In this document: positions 60,773 through 64,000 of the stretch, one piece after another | Layout: each line of letters starts with the position of its first letter | How positions within the stretch are numbered: the stretch's first letter is position 1 | NCBI GenBank assembly: GCA_963725315.1 | Contig: CAVRYA010000006.1 | Location: 1-64,000, forward strand | Direction of reading: 5' to 3' | Source of the DNA: JBBRHQ01 sp963725315 | Lineage (GTDB): Bacteria; Actinomycetota; Thermoleophilia; Solirubrobacterales; 70-9 | Length of the DNA stretch: 64,000 nt | Program-made: the position numbers and the translations under genes | Notes under the pieces: generated by a model | Database searches by the model: none | Told to the model about the DNA's origin: nothing | Seen by the model: the letters and a program-made list of their open reading frames with translations, nothing else

Positions 60773-61677
60773 GGGTCCTGGTCAGCGGCGCCAGCGGCGC
60801 GCTCGGCTCCGCAGCCTGCGACGCGCTGCTCGCCCGCGGGGACGAGGTCGTCGGGCTGACCCGCGACCCCGAGCGGGCCCGCGATACCAACCCCACGGTG
60901 CACTGGTTCGGCTGGCAGCCGCGCATGGAGCGCCCCCCGGCCGAGGCCTTCGACGAGGTCGACGGGGTGATCAACCTGGTCGGGGAGCCGATCGCCCAGC
61001 GCTGGACCGAGGAAGCCAAGACGTCGATCATGGAGAGCCGCCGCACCGGCACCCGCAACCTGGTGCAGGCGATCACGGGCCTGGAGCGCAAGCCGAGGGT
61101 GCTGGTCAGCCAGTCGGCGATCGGCTACTACGGAGACCGCGGCGAGAGCCTGGTCGACGAGTCCACGCCCCCCGGTCAGGATTTCGGGGCCGAGGTCGTC
61201 AAGGAGTGGGAGCGTGCCGCCGACGAGGTCAGCGGCACCGGCGTACGCCTGGTCATCGTCCGCACGGGCCTCGTCCTCGATCCGGCCAGCGGCCTCCTGA
61301 AGCAGCTGCTGACCCCGTTCCGGCTCGGCCTCGGCGGCCCGGTGGCGGGCGGCGATCAGTACATGTCGTGGATCCACATCGACGACGAGACGGGGGTCCT
61401 GCTCTGGGCGCTCGACAGCGACGACGTCAGCGGCATCGTCAACGCCACCGCCCCGAACCCGGTGACCAACCGCGAGCTCTCCAAGACGCTCGGCCGGGTC
61501 CTGCACCGCCCGGCGGCGGTGCCGGTGCCCGGCTTTGCTCTCAACCTCCGCTTCGGCAGCGAGTTCGCCGAGACCGTCCGCGGGGGCCAGCGGGTGATGC
61601 CGCGCCGCACCCTCGACCTCGGCTACGGCTTCGAGCACCCCGAGCTCGAGCCGGCCCTGCGCGACCTGCTCGCCTGA
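60769..61677 (+). CDS. TIGR01777-family NAD-dependent epimerase
   Basis: A 302-residue extended SDR: RVLVSGASGALGSAACDALL (NAD site), FGWQPRMERPPAEAFDEVDGVINLVGEPIAQRWTEEAK, SRRTGTRNLVQAI, SQSAIGYYGDRGE (Tyr of the active site, Y-x-x-x-D variant), WERAADEVSGTGVRLVIVRTGLVL, and a C-terminal DUF1731 part (PRRTLDLGYGFEHPELEPALRDLLA). Family annotated as nucleotide-sugar epimerases; substrate unknown. Overlaps the malic-enzyme gene. Confidence 0.9.
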   Translation: MRVLVSGASGALGSAACDALLARGDEVVGLTRDPERARDTNPTVHWFGWQPRMERPPAEAFDEVDGVINLVGEPIAQRWTEEAKTSIMESRRTGTRNLVQAITGLERKPRVLVSQSAIGYYGDRGESLVDESTPPGQDFGAEVVKEWERAADEVSGTGVRLVIVRTGLVLDPASGLLKQLLTPFRLGLGGPVAGGDQYMSWIHIDDETGVLLWALDSDDVSGIVNATAPNPVTNRELSKTLGRVLHRPAAVPVPGFALNLRFGSEFAETVRGGQRVMPRRTLDLGYGFEHPELEPALRDLLA

Positions 61678-61680
61678 GCA

Positions 61681-62626
61681 TCAGGGGGCGCGCCCCGATG
61701 ACCTCGGTGGAGAAGGCGAGGCGGCAGCCGCGCACCGAGTAGGCGGTGACCACCTCCAGGGTGGTGTCGCCCGAGGGCCGGATCGAGTACTCGCCGATCG
61801 CCGACCGGCGCCCGCGGGTGGCGAGCACCCGGCCGGCGACGGAGCTGCGATCGTCGCCGTCGCCTCCCGAGCGCCGGATCGCGCTGAGCAGCAGCGAGAC
61901 CGCCTCGAATCCGTAGGCGGAGGCGGGCCGGGGATCGTGACCAAAGCGCGCGCGGTAGGCGCGATCGAAGGCGCGGCCGCGTTGACCGGACCGCGACGGC
62001 TCGCGGTAGGGCGAGATCAGGTAGCGGAGAGAGCCGCCCCCATGGCAGCCGGGCAACGTCGTCGAGCCGGGCGCTCCCACGGCGACGCGATCCCGCGCCA
62101 CCCCGACCCTCCGGGCCAGGCGGGCCGCGGCGCGCTCGAGCACGGTGGCGCTCGGCACCACCCGGGCGAACGTCTGGCGGTCGCCGGGCCGGTACCGCTC
62201 CCCGGTCAGGTCGAGCGCAGTCGCCCCCGGAGATATCTGCGGGATCTCGGCCTCGTTCGTGATCGGCAGCGAAACCCGCGTCGCGCCGGAGTCGATGTCC
62301 CCGACGAAGCCGATCGAGGTCGAGTCCTGCGCGGCCCGGCGGGCGTTCGCCGCACTCGCCACCTGGTCCCAGCGGGTGCCACCGCCGGTGTCGTCCAGGT
62401 AGACCGCCCTCACCCTGAACGAGCCGACCCTCCCCCCGGCCTGTGCCAGGGCCAGCCGGGCGCCCTCGGCGGCCGCCCGACCCTCAGCGGCGCGCTCGCC
62501 GTGAAGGGGCAGGCTGACGTAGATGGCCAGCGTCGCCCTGCCGCTCCCGGAGCCGTTGCCGCAGCCGGCCACGAGCGAGAGGAGGGCGGCGCCGAGGACC
62601 CCGAGGAGGGCGCCCGAGCGGCTCAG
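61681..62626 (-). pseudogene. Branched-chain-amino-acid-type solute-binding lipoprotein, probable CTG start and internal deletion
   Basis: From a CTG at 62626, overlapping the pfkA stop (CTGA), the frame gives LSRSGALLGVLGAALLSLVAGC, a lipoprotein signal with lipobox VAGC. The periplasmic-binding fold follows (ATLAIYVSLPLHGERAAEGRAAAEGARLAL, IGFVGDIDSGATRVSLPITNEAEIPQISPGA). After RVGVARDRVAVGAPG the protein jumps to LRYLISPYREPSRSGQRGRAFDRAYRARFG, about 80-90 residues fewer than a complete Leu/Ile/Val-binding fold, so an internal deletion is suspected. The end also has an indel in a C-run (five C): with one base less it stops at 61681. Confidence 0.65.
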
Positions 62627-63649
62627 CCGAAGAACACCTCCGCCTCGCGGTAGAGCGACTCCGGGACCAGCTTCAGCTCCGCGGTCGCCTCGGCGAGATC
62701 GACCAGCTCAATCGCGGTGGCGCGCAGCGCAGTCATCTTCCCCCAGGCTCCCTCGTGGGCGGCGTCGATCGCGTGCAGGCCGAAGCGGGTGGCGAGGACG
62801 CGGTCGAAGGCGGTCGGGGTGCCGCCGCGCTGGACGTGCCCCAGCACGGTCGCCCTGGCCTCCTCGCCGGTGCGGCGCGCGATCTCCGCCTCCAGCCAGT
62901 GGGCGATGCCCCCGAGGCGGGCGTGGCCGAACGCGTCGGTCGGCGCCTCGTCCGCATCGGGGATGCCGCCGACCGGCTCGGCGCCCTCGGAGACGACGAT
63001 GATCGGCGCGTACTGGCTCTTGAAGCGCTGCTCGATGTAGTTGCAGACCCGCTCGATGTCGAACTGCTGCTCGGGGATGAGGATCACGTTGGCGCCGCCG
63101 GCGAGGCCGGCATGGAAGGCGATCCAGCCCGCGTGGCGGCCCATCACCTCGACGATCAGCACCCGGTGGTGGCTCTCGGCGGTCGTGTGCAGCCGGTCGA
63201 TCGCCTCCATCGCGATGTTGACCGCGGTGTCGAAGCCGAAGGTGTAGTCGGTCGCCCCGAGGTCGTTGTCGATCGTCTTCGGCACGCCGACGACGTTGAT
63301 CCCCGCCTCGCCGAGGCTGCGGGCCACGCCGAGCGTGTCCTCACCGCCGATCGCGATCAGGCCGTCGACCCCGTCGTCGGCGAGGTTCGCCCGCAGCCGC
63401 TCGATCCCGTCCGCCTCGCCGGCCGGGTTGGTCCGCGATGTGCCGAGGATCGTTCCGCCGCGTGGCAGGATTCCGCGGACCTCGGCGATCCCGAGCGGGC
63501 GGCCCTCGCCCTCCAGCGGCCCCCGCCACCCGTCGCGGTAGCCGACGAACTCGTGGCCGTACTCGCTCGACGCCCTTGCGGACGACCGCGCGGATCACGG
63601 CGTTCAGCCCCGGGCAGTCGCCGCCGCCCGTCAGTACCCCGATGCGCAT
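62623..63649 (-). pseudogene. pfkA: 6-phosphofructokinase, PPi-dependent residue pattern, frameshifted
   Basis: ATG 63649: MRIGVLTGGGDCPGLNAVIRAVVRKG; the frame then shifts near 63572 and continues as EYGHEFVGYRDGWRGPLEGEG..GGEDTLGVARSLGEAGINVVGVPKTIDNDLGATDYTFGF..VEVMGRHAGWIA..LGHVQRGGTPTAFDR..EVFFG. The 1027-bp length fits one extra base. At the positions that separate ATP- from PPi-enzymes, it has Asp (GGEDT, position 104 of the E. coli enzyme) and Lys (PKTIDND, position 124), the pattern of PPi-dependent enzymes such as that of Amycolatopsis methanolica. It phosphorylates fructose-6-phosphate; the use of PPi is an inference. Confidence 0.88.
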
Positions 63650-63751
63650 CCCGCAAGCCTCCATTGGTTGGGCGCTCAGAGTAACGCCACGATCCCTCGG
63701 CCGTCATAATCATGGTGAGCCGAGCAAGGACCGCAAGAGGAGGGAGATCCC

Positions 63752-64000
63752 ATGAGCACGGACGTCGACCTGGGTGTCGTCAAGCAGGTCCAGCAGAAGG
63801 TCTGGTCGGAGGGGGACTTCTCGAAGGTCGCCGGCCTGGTCGTGACGGCGGCCGAGGATCTGGCCGAGACGCTGGACATCGTCCCCGGCGAGCGAGTTCT
63901 GGACGTCGCCTGCGGCAGCGGCAACGGCGCGATCGCCGCGGCCCGCCGGGCCTGGGGCAACACCACCGGTGCCGACTTCGTCCCGGCGTTGCTGGAGCGT
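63752..64000 (+). CDS. SAM-dependent methyltransferase, 3' end beyond the window
   Basis: ATG 63752 after AGAGGAGGGAGA. The first 83 residues (MSTDVDLGVVKQVQQKVWSEGDFSKVAGLVVTAAEDLAETLDI) lead to VLDVACGSGNGAIAAARR, motif I of class I methyltransferases. The rest is outside the window. A CATAAT at 63703-63708 may be its -10 box. Substrate unknown; often annotated ubiquinone/menaquinone-type. Confidence 0.8.
   Translation, partial: MSTDVDLGVVKQVQQKVWSEGDFSKVAGLVVTAAEDLAETLDIVPGERVLDVACGSGNGAIAAARRAWGNTTGADFVPALLER

Overview
This window is high-GC actinobacterial DNA. The best fit is the class Thermoleophilia, around Solirubrobacterales. That placement is an inference from gene content and style: strongly G/C-ending codons, several small NTF2/SnoaL-like proteins that start MSQE and end in an EALEAAG-type motif, a tRNA-Gln without encoded CCA, secreted repeat proteins, and an ECF sigma factor with a membrane segment and a long Gly/Ser/His tail. 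No rRNA, plasmid, phage-structural or CRISPR genes were seen. Apart from the left end, it reads as ordinary chromosome.

Layout. (a) 1-1740 is gene-poor and degraded. It holds the broken C-terminal end of a tyrosine recombinase and, about 150 bp further on, the 3' half of a CAT-anticodon tRNA, which together look like the scar of an integrated element. (b) 1742-10600 carries secreted and small proteins: a frameshifted CARDB lipoprotein, two signal-peptide proteins, a tandem set of SnoaL-like genes, a CYTH enzyme followed by a probable CHAD stub, a cyclic-2,3-diphosphoglycerate synthetase-like GTPase, a tandem pair of secreted repeat proteins, and a cyclic-nucleotide-binding protein. (c) 10700-16400 has a heterodimeric ABC exporter, a lipoprotein broken by a 7-bp duplication, an HTH/HNH nuclease gene and tRNA-Gln. 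(d) 16445-28900 is a long minus-strand block: an FAD reductase, two TrkA/RCK proteins, two amino-acid permeases with universal-stress domains, an FMN alpha-hydroxy-acid dehydrogenase, a membrane H+-pyrophosphatase, a DUF1844 protein, a glutamate-cysteine ligase-like enzyme, and Rex. (e) 28893-33657 is a tRNA t6A cluster (tsaD, rimI, tsaB, tsaE) with a glutaredoxin, a family-4 uracil-DNA glycosylase and an FmdB zinc ribbon. (f) 33812-36391 is a pantothenate operon (DUF2520 protein, panC, panB), followed by two striking inverted repeats and a YjbQ protein. (g) 37000-53300 has a sugar kinase, uvrA, uvrB, a large secreted protein, an MFS exporter, a lytic transglycosylase, coaE, rpsA and an FAD reductase. 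(h) 53466-64000 has the membrane-tethered sigma factor, a calcium-repeat secreted protein, polA, an AbiEi/DUF559 protein, malic enzyme, a TIGR01777 epimerase, a solute-binding lipoprotein, a phosphofructokinase and the start of a methyltransferase.

How the genes work together. Two genes point to pyrophosphate-linked energetics: a K+-independent-type H+-PPase and a phosphofructokinase whose key residues match PPi-dependent enzymes. Rex, glutaredoxin, the FAD reductase and malic enzyme concern redox balance. UvrA, UvrB, PolA and Udg4 cover DNA repair. PanC, PanB and CoaE make coenzyme A.

Two cross-cutting observations matter to any user. First, at least eight genes, including rpsA and pfkA, are interrupted by small indels whose two sides both match the protein family. 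This looks more like residual assembly error than real decay. Second, three genes (rimI, an MFS transporter and a solute-binding protein) appear to start with CTG, each overlapping the previous stop as CTGA.
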